A stretch of DNA of 64,000 nt from Balanoglossus misakiensis (Eukaryota; Hemichordata): contig CM082579.2 in the NCBI GenBank assembly GCA_040954595.2, positions 11,904,001 through 11,968,000 of the forward strand, in the 5' to 3' direction. Within the stretch, counting starts at the first letter, position 1. Every line of letters starts with the position of its first letter. A model generated the notes under the pieces. That model did no database searches and was not told the DNA's origin. It saw only the letters and a program-made list of their open reading frames with translations. This document shows positions 22,001-30,147 of this stretch, piece after piece. A program made the translations under genes and the position numbers.

Positions 22001-23470
22001 TCCTCGAGTTTCCACCAACCTCCTACTCCCTTCAAAACTGTAATTATTTGACTTGAGCCTAAACTGTTGTGGCATTTTTCAGATACGGAAAACAGGCTTT
22101 TACCGTCTTTATCATTGTTGATGGCTTGTAACCTGATGATAAAACATTTTGGATGTAAAAGTATTTTCGGACAATTGAAATTGAAATGCTCATGCAAACC
22201 ACAATCTACCTAGTAAAATGATTTTATTTTATAATAGTTCACTTGCCTGTCTATAAATGTTGCCTGTCTATAAACGCTTTTTTCTTCATAGGATTACTTT
22301 ATTCAAGATATGAGGCTGTATCTTGCTGAGGCTTGTGAAGAGGCCTACGATGCACACGTGTTTCAGAAAACATTCATTGTTGACAATAGTAGAAGTGGAA
22401 CGGAGGAGGAAGGCCCTGAGATTAAGGACTTGAGAGAATGTCTGAAAGAGATAGCCGATGATCCAATCTTCACTGAAAATGTACCTGTGCAATGGCTGCG
22501 GCTGGAGCTGGAACTCAAGGCGTTGAGGGACCTCGAGAAGCACGTCATGAAGATTTCGTTCTTCAACCAATACGCAGCAAAATTTGGCATCGCGGAAAGG
22601 GACACGCCCGAAGTTGTCAAATACTTTCATAAAATCGGCATCGCCTATTTCATCAAAGATTTGCTTGTCCTGGAGGCGAAGTGGCTGACCAACATTCTCA
22701 GCCGAGTCATCCTGATGAAGCTCGGCGACTTCTCCATCAAACACCCGAAGAAGATCGAGCGTTTCTTGATAAATCTGAGAAGATATGGTATTCTCCACGA
22801 TGATTTGTTGGATTTTGTTTTGGATGAAAAGAAGCGGATCAGAAGCACGCGCTCAGGCGACGACTTCAGTGGAATCTCGCAGATTGTTGACGCTCCACAC
22901 GCTAGCAACGAAAAAATGGAGTTGCTTTCCGGAGTCCACAAGGATTCCTCTGTTGCAACTGAACAATCTGTTCATAACATCGTAATCCAACTTCTCGAGC
23001 ATTTCGATCTCCTTTATCCCCTGCATTTCGGAGATCGTTCTAAGGTCTACATAGTGCCATCGCTCCTTCAACTTGACAGACTAGAAGCCCTTCCTCTGGG
23101 CGAAAAAAAGAGTTACCACACCCTGCCCCTGTACTATCAATTTTCTGGCGGCTTTCTGCCGGAAGGTTTCTATTACCGATTGGTCGTTCGCTGCCTTCAA
23201 AAGTGCAACCTTAAGATTGATGAAATGACGCTGAAGAAAAACTTGAGATATCACCACGCCCGCATCCCTGTGAGCAGACGACACCAGATTACTCTGACAA
23301 AGCTGGGTCCGAACATTGTCCTCATAATGTGGTATTCGACGTCAGAACGCACCTTTCAACCGCTCCACCCCAAACCAGATCCGGCGGAGTGCAGAAGGGC
23401 TCGGATACTTGTAGAAGAGGCAATGAATTATATAATCAATACGTGGATGCATTCCCTAAGGTGTGAATAA
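6803..23470 (+). CDS. Pyrin-like death-fold + Roc GTPase + COR protein
   Basis: Six coding exons join in consistent phase: 6803-7064, 19320-19556, 19692-20062, 20946-21078, 21622-21764 and 22292-23470 (phases 1, 1, 0, 1, 0). The spliced frame is 774 residues. Residues 1-87 form a six-helix-like domain resembling PYD/DAPIN (EFKRAK, IPAGKLEEA, ELLGRFE). Residues 111-382 are a Roc GTPase: P-loop GQYGVGKTS at 124-132, G3 DFAGQ at 278-282, G4 TKKD at 372-375, with an acidic insertion of about 100 residues between P-loop and G3. Residues 383-774 are a COR domain with its own C-terminal end. No leucine-rich repeats, kinase or ankyrin repeats are present. Roco proteins are GTP-regulated scaffolds; a death-fold N-terminus suggests recruitment of a signalling partner in cytosolic stress or immune signalling (inference). 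Intron 1 (7065-19319) is expanded by nested transposons on the other strand. Confidence 0.85.
7478..7545 (-). repeat. Split direct repeat B2 (outer)
   Basis: The phrase CTCCCTATCTACACTGCG and the following TAGTGGTGTCTTGATT recur almost unchanged at 7774-7841. This copy marks the outer 3' end of the Ngaro-type element in its own orientation. Confidence 0.8.
7665..7775 (-). repeat. Split direct repeat A2 (inner)
   Basis: About 110 bp containing GCTGTGATAAGGCACAC, TACCCTGGGTAGCCCCC and GCCATCTTATGCATATTC recur in the same orientation at 18572-18682 with only a few differences. It adjoins repeat B1. Confidence 0.85.
7774..7841 (-). repeat. Split direct repeat B1 (inner)
   Basis: Near-identical to 7478-7545 and directly adjacent to A2. 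In Ngaro elements the B1-A2 junction is thought to be the site where a circular intermediate is joined by the tyrosine recombinase (family knowledge). Confidence 0.8.
8134..9468 (-). CDS. Tyrosine recombinase of the Ngaro-type element
   Basis: An intact 444-codon frame. The N-terminus holds a zinc-ribbon-like set of cysteines (C16, C19, C30, C33), followed by a Cys-rich CSRSDPCLC stretch near 125-133. The C-terminal half is a lambda-integrase-type catalytic domain: Arg247 in TGSRAEDLL, His360-x-x-Arg363 in HGFRSA, His383/Trp386 in HVGWSQES, and Tyr394/395 as the nucleophile candidates. Such enzymes integrate the cDNA circle of DIRS-order elements without target duplication. It is the last gene of the element, close to repeat B1. 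It is the only element gene without a visible lesion. A Crypton is ruled out by the neighbouring RT and split repeats. Confidence 0.9.
   Translation of the reverse strand: MLMVGTPRLWLPAEQCKECHYPNDVNFNFCQQCGTRRIADVCEAERPQPSPVDIEALDTRIAELQGKLQATPYTQRKSKLQSEFEVVLGSIEPPKTITSATPKDVLRFLVWKDKSGRTVVHDGPCSRSDPCLCPNRLAFKTVDSYIGQLRSIFQKEGRSGEWNARFGFGNPAADKTVKQYLRIVTEEQMKQNLIPKQAIPKTTETVENIVKYINSQLERFPNIDPCHAYILARDRALFLTLLFTGSRAEDLLIVNTDNIINLPNGGLLINHVWGKTLRDGKTRPCAIFTNENTLICPVTALTEYVEMTQSLSISLNPGFLFRSTTRDGKIENSSLSTNAANSRLRFYCGKIGMYQGETVHGFRSACAIALAMLGSSVPVIMQHVGWSQESTASYYMQMSKVMLPFSPAVRLQQEAVADVHGVYKTCNELKGASVAFPSTEHTFQ
9791..11548 (-). pseudogene. Reverse transcriptase/RNase H of the Ngaro-type element, frameshifted
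   Basis: Three overlapping frames make up the gene. From the 5' side: PLTIEPTKPRLCHD and DDKSGYDH (RT palm start), then WGGFWYVPMTLPFGW and the active-site NLYIDDR in the frame 11260-10508, then RNase H with VSDASLGGWG, the helix IAYKEVIALKNVL, QVDNKVAV and ADNPADGPSRR (10614-10222), then a tail with SSGVDVFTQ, YAFPPFNMIGLVL and CLYWWP (10186-9791). Reading-frame changes occur near 11330, near 10588 in a G run, and near 10215. The 5' end is cut by the MITE at 11552; the frame resumes on the other side of it. It would have copied element RNA; this copy cannot. Confidence 0.85.
11552..12398. mobile_element. Harbinger-type MITE inserted in the RT gene
   Basis: An 847-bp element flanked by TTA on both sides (11549-11551, 12399-12401), the three-base duplication typical of PIF/Harbinger. 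Terminal inverted repeats start GGGCCTGGTCAGAATTAACA and run about 45 bp through a G tract and GGCCGGTGCGATT. Near both ends a GGGGAGGGTCA motif is repeated several times, inverted between the two sides. No transposase. Four telomere-type units lie inside it. It splits the N-terminal RT region of the Ngaro-type element, so it is younger. Confidence 0.85.
11857..11882 (+). repeat. Interstitial telomere-type repeat
   Basis: About four CCCTAA units in a row (the complement of TTAGGG, the common animal telomere unit) lie inside the Harbinger-type MITE. No other copies were seen nearby. Confidence 0.85.
12402..12799 (-). pseudogene. N-terminal part of the Ngaro-type RT polyprotein
   Basis: The open frame 12799-12402 encodes about 130 host-element residues (VKYVAWNGSAAP, LRFRDPEYFLAGG, EKWFGILKDQDNE, GRWIENGVSVFDF, FPPSKYLPNNP), then runs into the MITE. 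The frame continues in phase on the far side of the MITE into the RT palm. Known DIRS-order elements have such a linker ahead of RT. Upstream, at 12963, the sequence is cut by the foldback element. Confidence 0.65.
12972..16987. mobile_element. 4.0-kb foldback element with satellite-like arms
   Basis: The two ends are inverted copies: 12972 to about 14130 and 16987 down to about 15835. Open frames of 73 and 63 codons read from one arm reappear identically in the other (13483-13704 = 16254-16475; 13174-13365 = 16593-16784), so the arms are nearly identical. Each arm is a tandem array with a unit of roughly 165-185 bp, built on TCTATGTAAAATTTGGTGA, TATTGACCCTACTCAAG and GCCATTTTTGGCCATTTTT. A dinucleotide TA flanks both ends (12970-12971, 16988-16989), a possible target duplication. 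The central 1.7 kb is decayed repeat plus unrelated sequence around 14860-15420. No transposase frame was found. Confidence 0.85.
17234..18540 (-). CDS. Gag of the Ngaro-type element, with an intron
   Basis: The main exon (17734 down to 17234) encodes a capsid-like helical region (FERELMELRLYVERDAAIF, AEEALARLQMV, YVAMMRALRKERN) and one CCHC zinc knuckle, CWRCHRAGHIARNC, then an R/D-rich tail and a stop. Just upstream is a clean acceptor (CTTCTGTTTTCACAG). About 580 bp further up, a GTAAGT donor (18316-18311) follows a Ser/Thr/Pro-rich open stretch ending TEQRAKA, both in phase 0. So gag appears split by an intron of about 582 bp (17735-18316). The upstream exon start is unclear: MATNQPTTTK... 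begins in another frame near 18530, so a frameshift is likely. The foldback element separates gag from RT. Confidence 0.7.
18572..18682 (-). repeat. Split direct repeat A1 (5' end of the Ngaro-type element)
   Basis: Direct-repeat partner of 7665-7775. It marks the 5' terminus of the retrotransposon in its own orientation, just upstream of gag. Confidence 0.82.
18800..19097. repeat. Cluster of perfect palindromes/hairpins
   Basis: Three perfect inverted repeats lie in 230 bp: 18868-18891 (24-bp palindrome around AAGCGCTT), 19000-19012 with 19018-19030 (13-bp arms, 5-bp loop), and 19046-19069 with 19074-19097 (24-bp arms, 4-bp loop). A unit with CCAACAATACCAATAGGGC is repeated between them, as are GGGCACAAGCC and GGCTTGTGCCC. 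They sit 220 bp before Roc exon 2, within intron 1. Confidence 0.85.
19320..20062 (+). CDS. Exons 2-3: Roc P-loop, acidic insert and G3 motif
   Basis: Exon 2 (19320-19556) follows an ATTTTAATAG acceptor in phase 1 and carries the P-loop GQYGVGKTS. It ends at a GTATGT donor. Exon 3 (19692-20062) begins after TTATTCAG and is rich in D/E and K; it ends with LWDFAGQSVYYTTHQ and a GTGAGA donor. The same GxxGxGKTS...DFAGQ...THQ order is seen in Roc domains of LRRK and MFHAS1 relatives. The start of exon 2 is less certain than the rest because its acceptor has a weak pyrimidine tract. Confidence 0.8.
20131..20190 (+). repeat. Tetranucleotide microsatellite
   Basis: (GTAT)n followed by (GGAT)n and again GTAT/GTCT units, inside an intron of the Roc-COR gene. 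A related GTCT/ATCT run lies at 21160-21204. Confidence 0.9.
22292..23470 (+). CDS. Exon 6: COR domain and C-terminus
   Basis: A single 1,179-base exon after a TTCTTCATAG acceptor encodes the last 392 residues and ends in TAA at 23468-23470. It contains typical COR features: FIVDNSRSG early on, the helical stretch LRLELELKAL, FFNQYAAKFGI, then VVKYFHKIGIAYF and LEAKWLTNILSRVI. The following winged-helix-like and beta-rich parts (YLVPSLL-like IVPSLLQL, then LPLYYQFSGGFLPEGFYYRLVVRCLQ) match the second half of COR. COR mediates dimerisation and regulates Roc. The frame is intact, with no stop or shift, so the gene looks functional. Confidence 0.88.
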   Translation, partial: DYFIQDMRLYLAEACEEAYDAHVFQKTFIVDNSRSGTEEEGPEIKDLRECLKEIADDPIFTENVPVQWLRLELELKALRDLEKHVMKISFFNQYAAKFGIAERDTPEVVKYFHKIGIAYFIKDLLVLEAKWLTNILSRVILMKLGDFSIKHPKKIERFLINLRRYGILHDDLLDFVLDEKKRIRSTRSGDDFSGISQIVDAPHASNEKMELLSGVHKDSSVATEQSVHNIVIQLLEHFDLLYPLHFGDRSKVYIVPSLLQLDRLEALPLGEKKSYHTLPLYYQFSGGFLPEGFYYRLVVRCLQKCNLKIDEMTLKKNLRYHHARIPVSRRHQITLTKLGPNIVLIMWYSTSERTFQPLHPKPDPAECRRARILVEEAMNYIINTWMHSLRCE

Positions 23471-23491
23471 CTGCACACTTCTATACTTTAA

Positions 23492-23632
23492 AGGTACACC
23501 GTCACCTCCAATATACACACATATGGTGGCGCTCTTTTTTTCGTGTCTTCCACCCACTGAAAATCTGTGATTAGCTAAATCTCAATTAACCATGGTAACT
23601 GTAGCTAAATTTGCATAGGTGACTGTATACCT
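23492..23632. mobile_element. MITE with TTAA target site, copy 2
   Basis: A 141-bp element between TTAA at 23488-23491 and 23633-23636, with inverted ends AGGTACACCGTCACC and its complement. Internally it matches the 4505-4654 copy in reverse orientation (both contain the GAGCGCCACCATATG block). It lies about 20 bp after the stop codon of the Roc-COR gene, so it is probably in its 3' UTR. Confidence 0.75.
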
Positions 23633-24009
23633 TTAATGTTAGGATGGCATTGTGTTTGCGTAATATGTAAGAAATATCTTAGAAATAGATTTTCATATGC
23701 GTTTCCAGGCCTCCGGCCCATATGAAAATGGGGTAAAATGAGAGTACATATAATACTACAAAATGTGAATATAGGTTGTATAAATAATTCTGTTAATAGT
23801 CACGTGACTGACGAAAAAGTAAACACAAAACAAATATATGTAAGTGTACAATACAGAACCAGTTTTTCTAGTCTTTCATCTTATATATTGGATTTCCGTT
23901 TTCTATTTAAAATTCCATTTTCTCACAAATAAGGTACTAATGTAACACAATATCCGTTTAAAGGGAACGGTTAAAGGTGTCATGTCAAGTCTCATTTGAA
24001 TGTATTTTA

Positions 24010-24300
24010 CGTTTAGTGCAGGAGCTAAACCCCAAATTTTGGCATAATTGTGCACTTTTGGTTAAAAGCATGAAACTTTGTACACTTATGCATTGGCCCA
24101 TGGCGGCCATTTTCTGATATGGATCCAAAATGACAGCGCCCTCTAGTGGCCAGAAACAGATATTCATACTTTAAAATTGTGCACTTCCGGTTAAAAGCAT
24201 GAAACTTGGTACACTTATGCATTGACCCATGGCGGACAATTTCCAATATGGATCCCGAAAGACAGCGCCCTCTAGTAGCCAGAAACTGACATTTACACTT
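24010..24300. repeat. Tandem pair of about 128-bp units
   Basis: Two adjacent copies share GGTTAAAAGCATGAAACTT, CACTTATGCATTG, CCATGGCGG, ATATGGATCC, GACAGCGCCCTCTAGT and GCCAGAAAC in order. Short open frames over this block are repeats of each other, not genes. Confidence 0.85.
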
Positions 24301-24374
24301 TATCCCCCATTAATGGCACTTTTTGTCAAGTTTAACACTCAGAAACAGGAATGTGGGTTGTAAACATGCTTGCT

Positions 24375-24815
24375 GCCATACATTCCCTTGAATATTATCC
24401 TAATCCTGATGTACATGTATCAGATCAATCCTGTATGTTACTTATTGAACAATTTGTTCTTCGGTATAACAGAACCAGTTGAATACACAAAGTCATGCAA
24501 AGGTATAGGACAATATCTCTTCTCCAGAAAGTCAAGGTTTCTCGAGAATATTCCTTCTACACAGGCAGCTCTTAAATAACATGTGCTATGAGAAACCTAG
24601 CATAGCTACATAAAACCAACAGAATCCCAGTGGAAATCAAATTTGACAACTCTCAAGAGTCAACCTCAGGAAATCAGTTGCAAAAGTGATGGACGTGTTT
24701 CTGTAGGTGCTTTAGGTCTTGTCTGACAGCAGTATTGTTACTGTGAAGGAAGATGTCATCAAGATTGATCTGATACATGTACATCAGGATTGGGATAATA
24801 TATAGAGGAATGTAT
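24375..24815. repeat. Inverted repeat, about 45-bp arms
   Basis: A segment near 24390-24435 (CCTGATGTACATGTATCAGA) is the inverse of one near 24760-24805 (TCTGATACATGTACATCAGG). Flanking blocks also pair imperfectly. Probably a decayed MITE. Confidence 0.65.
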
Positions 24816-24893
24816 AAATTTCTCGTAAGATGTGAAACCAAACATTTCAATTTCACTTAAGATATGAAGCAATATATTTTAATTTCTCTCAAG

Positions 24894-27183
24894 GTATGAA
24901 GCCAAAGTTATATGCAGCTGCAAGAGCCACAAGACTCAATATGAAGATGAAGACAGCGAGAAATGGATCGGCGATAATGATTTCGTCTACCATGACGTCA
25001 AAGTAGACCCGCCCTACCAAGTTGTAAAGAAAGATGATGAGGTACCAGAAATGGATCTCCGAGAAGAAATTGCTCAAGGCAGGAAGTACGACGGACCATA
25101 TAAAGTCCAGTGTACAGAGATGTCTTGCATGATGGACTTGGAACCCGTGAGAGTCTGGTTTGGTATGTAACGAATCACTTGCACTGGTTGCATTATAAAA
25201 CTCTTGACCAAACCCAGGCATCACGATTTAATCATGGCCGCAAAAAAAAAAAAAAACATTTTCAGAAAAGATTTTCACAAATGACTCATGACCCAATCTG
25301 TTATAAATGTAAATTAATCTGGAAAACATTATACTTTATACATTGATCACGTTTTCTTCGAGTTGTGTCCATCTTAAAGAACCTGAGTAACGCAATCTTA
25401 AGAATCCTTGATAAAATCATTGGTTAATGTCAGCATATCGTATTATACTGTCGTCGGGATAACAGCAGGTCATTATGAGCTTAAAGGGGCAAAGTCTCTC
25501 TCTCGCTGCCCTTTCTTAATTAATTATGTTTAATACAAGATACAGTTTATGTTATTCTACATGTGGATATATAGTGAATCAACGTTCCACCACACACAAC
25601 TTCCACCCCATTAATAGGATATGAGGGTAAAAATCTCGCCAAAATGAATAAACGGTTAACACCAATTATTCATTTTGGCGATTTTTTTCACTCTCTTTCA
25701 GTTGTGTGTGGTCAAACGTTGATTCACCATATATCCGCATGCAGAATAACATAAACAGTGTCTTGTATCAAACTTAATCAATAGAAAAGGGGCAGCGAGA
25801 GAGAGACTTTGTCCCTTTAAGATGGGAAAATCAATTTCAGCCCTTTCTGTCCAGGTGCGTCTCATTCTCTCAGGTTTGCAACTAAAGATTTCTTGGAAAG
25901 GATGCCGAAACTGGGTGTAAGTATTGAAAATCGGCCCTTACAATATCTTACTTTTTTAGTATTTAGAAATGATCCTCTAATACAACAGATACGACACACC
26001 AGCTGAAACATAGTCTTTATAATGATATCAATGAATGAATTTTCAGATTGTCTACACCTAAAGCAACAGTATACATGACCATCAATGAACAGTGCGTGTG
26101 TGTTATGTTTTTCCTAGGCTGTAAGGTAGTGTCGTTTGCGGGCGCTCCGTACAATCCGCAACCAGGTACAGAGCACCCATGCATAAACGTCTGTACCTTA
26201 CAGTCTACACTGTGTATATGTTTTCCCCTTTACAGGTGGTGGCATTTTCATGCGTGGTCATGGTCTTTGTGTGGCTGTTCGTTCTGGGCGTCCAGTCTGC
26301 CTTGTTCCAGTGCACGGCGTTTTTGTCCGTCAAAGGGATCGCGCTGCTCGTCCAGGGTGTCGTCATATTCCTCGTCCTCATTTCCGGCTTCTCATTGGCT
26401 ACCTGGCTGTGCATAATTTACAGCAGGACCGATGACGAGTATCGGAATGTGAGGGCACTGTTTCTTGTGGTGGCCTCATTGATGTTCATCTATATGCCTC
26501 TATTCATCAAAGAGGTACGTGCACAAGAACGAACGATGATGTCTTCAACAGCCCAGGGGGCTTGTTTGCTTGAATAATAGAACATGATATGCACCAGATA
26601 AGTTGAAAACGTGCAAACACTGTCCCACTAAGTATTCTACACATGTCCGATAGTTCGGGATTAGGCTTGTGACTAAATTTATAGGTCAGTAAGGTTAGTA
26701 AGTGTGCAGATAGAAAATAATGAATATTTGTTACTTGTTTGTTCTAAGAATCAGTGTTGATTTCAAAAGTAGGCAGTAAATCTCACGAGGTTTTATCCCA
26801 GCTATAGGCACACTCTTTGTCTGAGCTGTCCTGTTTGGGATTAAACGTGGGCCTTTGATTTACGTAGTGCGAAACAACGAAAACGAATATAACACTGGCG
26901 GCAAATTAGGACTTGTTTTACACAACCTTGGGGCGGTTCCGCTAGCGGTGCCCAAGTGTTTGCCACAGCTAGCTATCTGGCTATCAAAAAGATGTATGGG
27001 TTCGTGGACAGTTCGCCGAAAGGTGGTGGTCGTGCGTGAATACAATACGCTTCATAAATTGACAACGCACTGGCATGACTGTATTTAAAATACATTTATT
27101 CTTTCTTGTAGATTGCAAAGATGGCTGATGAGTGTCCCGATTCGGAACCAGTTGATGCTGTTGGAAACCAAACTGTCACGTAG
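24894..27183 (+). CDS. Putative multi-pass membrane protein (partial exon chain)
   Basis: Four plausible exons lie downstream of the Roc-COR gene on the same strand. Exon A (24894-25162) is open for 89 codons, acidic and with cysteines (YEAKVICSC, VQCTEMSC), acceptor CTCTCAAG and donor GTATGT. A 43-base exon (25874-25916) encodes FATKDFLERMPKLG and ends in phase 0. Exon C (26236-26514) encodes about three membrane spans (VVAFSCVVMVFVWLFVLGV; ALLVQGVVIFLVLISGF; LFLVVASLMFIYMPLF) with a polar loop SRTDDEYRN. The last exon (27112-27183) encodes a short tail and ends in TAG. The last three agree in phase. Exon A ends in phase 1 and does not join the 43-base exon directly, so an exon is missing or A belongs elsewhere. 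No family recognised. Confidence 0.55.
25485..25816. mobile_element. Foldback MITE with TTAA target site
   Basis: A 332-bp element between TTAA at 25481-25484 and 25817-25820. The two halves pair over more than 130 bp, from the ends (AGGGGCAAAGTCTCTCTCTC, with one or two mismatches) to the inner CGCCAAAATGAATAA block. It sits in an intron of the membrane-protein candidate. Confidence 0.88.
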
Positions 27184-27284
27184 GATGTGTCCGTAGCCAT
27201 GGCTACACATATTGGGCGACGTCCTACGTGGCTTTTATACTTTTGACATGTCTGCTGTATACGTATGGAGGAGGGTAGAATACA

Positions 27285-27970
27285 ATATGTATGAAGATTA
27301 TTAGATTCTCTTCTAAGTTTGGCGATAGGGACCGACCACGAGAGTGTGATGTACAAGTCAGGGATATCAGCGTCCATTCATCACCTTCAGTGATTGACCT
27401 CGGTGTCACATTTGATGTTTCGATGACCATGACATCACATATTTCCACTTTGTGTAAATCAGCGTCTTTTGCTTTGTGGAGGATTAGTAAAATCCGGAAT
27501 TGTCTAGACCAAGAAACAACTGAAAAACTTGTTCATGCTTTTGTAACTTCTAGGTTAGACTATTGTAACAGCCTTCTTTATGGTCTGCCAAATTATCAAA
27601 TCAATAAGTTACAGTCTATTCAGAATGCTGCTGCACGTTTAGTCACTAAAAGCAGGAAAACGGAACATATTACACCACTACTTAAGAGATTGCACTGGCT
27701 TCCTATATGCAGAAATGGATTGATTTTAAAATTCTTTGTTTAACCTACAAAGTTTTAAATAATATGGCTCCGTCATACCTAAAGGAGCTCATAAGTGTTC
27801 GTTCTTCTGTCCGTAACCTTCGTTCTACAACTGATTGTTCTTTTATTCTTGATCATCCCAAAGTTGACACAGTCTTTTTGGTGACAGGCCATTTTCTACA
27901 GGAGCACCTGGGTTGTGAAATAAGCTACCAGTTCCACTGCGTAGCAGTGAGAATTTTAATGTTTTTTTAA
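27285..27970 (+). pseudogene. LINE reverse-transcriptase C-terminal fragment
   Basis: The frame 27291-27743 contains the non-LTR RT thumb and C-terminal signature SRLDYCNSLLYGLP, LQSIQNAAARLV and PLLKRLHWLPI. The protein then continues in another frame (27707-27970: FKILCLTYKVLNNMAPSYL, LRSTTD). A one-base change near 27715-27730 broke it. The catalytic half is absent, so it is a 5'-truncated, dead copy, as is usual for LINE insertions. It starts about 100 bp after the preceding gene's stop. The clade is probably CR1/Jockey-like (inference). Confidence 0.85.
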
Positions 27971-28172
27971 ATCAAACCTTAAAACGTTTTTATTCAGGGA
28001 ATGACTTTTTATCCAATTTTTAACCATTGTCTATTTTATTATACATTTTTAGCATTTTACTTGTCTTTGTATTATTAAGCAGCGATGTACAGCGTTTGGG
28101 ATGTCTTTATAAAGCAGTTTTTTTCAGAATTAAATATTGTTATTAAGTGTGCGATTGTAGTGTTGTACTTAA

Positions 28173-28460
28173 AGCGCGTAGCTCATCTCACGCGCATGCG
28201 AGTAACTTCCCAGCAAATTTTCCGTTCGATGCATTCAAATAGTGGACTGCCTTCGCTTCCTTCCATATTTCATGTGCACCGTATAAGTAGATTCTGGTTT
28301 GTTCCCCTTTTCACCGAAGCTAGTGTCTTTTCCTGATCTCCGACACAGATTATGGTCGCCACCATCTTGTGTGAGCACTGCCTTATGGGATTAACTGTTC
28401 ACTAAACGTCTGTAACCAGCGGCTACAGTTGGAACATGCGTGTGAGACGAGCTACGCATG
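28173..28460. mobile_element. MITE with TTAA target site
   Basis: A 288-bp segment between TTAA at 28169-28172 and 28461-28464. Terminal inverted repeats are about 26 bp with a few mismatches (left AGCGCGTAGCTCATCTCACG; right, reversed, CATGCGTAGCTCGTCTCACA). No ORF. Confidence 0.75.
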
Positions 28461-28464
28461 TTAA

Positions 28465-29037
28465 TATGTGTTGGGGCGTTGCATAGATTGGAATGGTGTG
28501 TGTGTCTCTCTCTCTCTCCCTTCTCTCTCTGTGTGTAGACAGACCTTTGGTAGTTTTAGCTGAATTGAAGTTTATTATTGTGACTTGCAATGCATGCACT
28601 GCCTTGCCGAGTCATCATTCGAATGTTCAAATAAAATACAGATAATTGAAGGTAAAAAAGAAACATAAAATAAAACGATTGAGTGGGCATGTGGTAAAAA
28701 GCACGATTATAATCACTATTATAATCGCATTTATAGACATGCTTCTTAGTGATCAAGTTTTACAGTTTTCTATTACCCGACAGGGATGTTTACAGCACTT
28801 TTAGTCTCCGGGGGAGACACTTCATGGAAGAGCAACTTCAATTTTCCCGCCTTGACAATATTTGCATTTTCCTATAGGGGGGAGTCATTACTAGGAACAG
28901 CCTTTTCAATTTTACAGCCTTGACTTCAAGACAACGAGCTGGTTCATCTCGAATTTTCACTCCCACCGCCTCCCCATCTACCTCCCCTACCTAGGTCGTG
29001 TGGGACGGAGGTATTGCTTAGTTAAAGTATATCTGTA
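28465..29037. other. No gene recognised
   Basis: Contains a TG/TC dinucleotide run near 28496-28537 and otherwise unassigned AT-rich sequence up to the Gypsy LTR. I could not find the rest of the LINE that the Gypsy element interrupts on its other side. Confidence 0.5.
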
Positions 29038-30147
29038 TGTAACCCATTTCTTGCCTGACAATGGTTTAACAAGTACGTAGCTACAGCAAAAGATATCTCT
29101 CTCTTTCTGTTGGGCATCGGTCTGAGGTTTGGCTGCTGACATGGGTACACAGATACAGCATCAGCGTTCTTACGGACAGGGGGATTGAAACAGACACACC
29201 ACACACTGATTTCTTTCTCTGAAAACACTATAATATCTCTCTGAAACACATTCAAAGCACAACAAGGAAACTCTAGAAAAAATGCACACTATATATGGAA
29301 ATAAAGTGTTCAATTTCTCTACTGTCTCTGTCAATAATATACTCAGCTGCACTGTTCGCTGTGTAGACAACAGTTCTGCAATCCAACGACGATCGACGAA
29401 ATCTTCTCAAACTACACGAAGGTCAAGTTCGGAAAATAAGCAACAAATCGGCGAAACCCTCAGAAACGTCGAGTTCTGTACATCAGCAACAAAACGGCGA
29501 AACCCTCAGAAATGGCGGCAGCCATCTTGGAAAGTTCTGGAATCCACTCGGGCGATGTTCGGATCACATCGAGCGAGATCGGAAAGCACGTACAACTCCC
29601 CTAGCTAGTTCAACTGGAAAGTTCTCGATCAAATTCAGAAAAAATCGAAAGTTCTCAAAAATGTATCTCGCTCTTGTCCTCTGGAACTGGTGAATAGTCG
29701 AACCGTTCCAGGGACACTCACAGCTCGGTACGTCGACTCTGGCCAAAATCTACGCCAGATTGACTCAGCAAACTCTCTCGAACTTCGGATAAAAAAACTC
29801 TACATCAAGTACACTGTCAGCCATCACGCCGTAGACCCTTGACAGTGCGTAGTAAAATATGCCAAGCTCGCTAAAAATAATAGCGCACATCATGTGAGCT
29901 TGCAACTACACCATCAAATTATGGAAAATACTTCAGTCTACAGAAAAGTAATATTGGTTCGTCATCAAATCATCGTACAGACATACACAGTCAAATACAA
30001 CATAGAACTACTTTCTCATCGTCACATGATGCCCAATGCTCAAAAGTGATATATATATGTGAATAATACAGGGATGCGGCTCTGATCATGGCAATGGCTA
30101 TAGCGCCAAACAGTGACTAAATACCACGAGGATGTAAAGCCTCTACA
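29038..30147 (-). repeat. Gypsy LTR (3' LTR in element orientation)
   Basis: 1,110 bp, colinear with 36006-37134, with scattered substitutions and small indels. Contains duplicated CGGCGAAACCCTCAGAAA units near 29455-29505. Confidence 0.9.

Noticed and set aside
24889-25224. Minus-strand frame of 111 codons that looks like a multi-span membrane protein
   Set aside because: It is the antisense of the acidic plus-strand exon 24894-25162, which has proper acceptor and donor. GAA/GAT/AAG codons read backwards give Phe/Ile/Leu and mimic membrane helices.
26118-26165. Exon between the 43-base exon and the membrane exon (CKVVSFAGAPYNPQPG)
   Set aside because: Splice sites look fair, but it starts and ends in phase 1, while both neighbours need phase 0.
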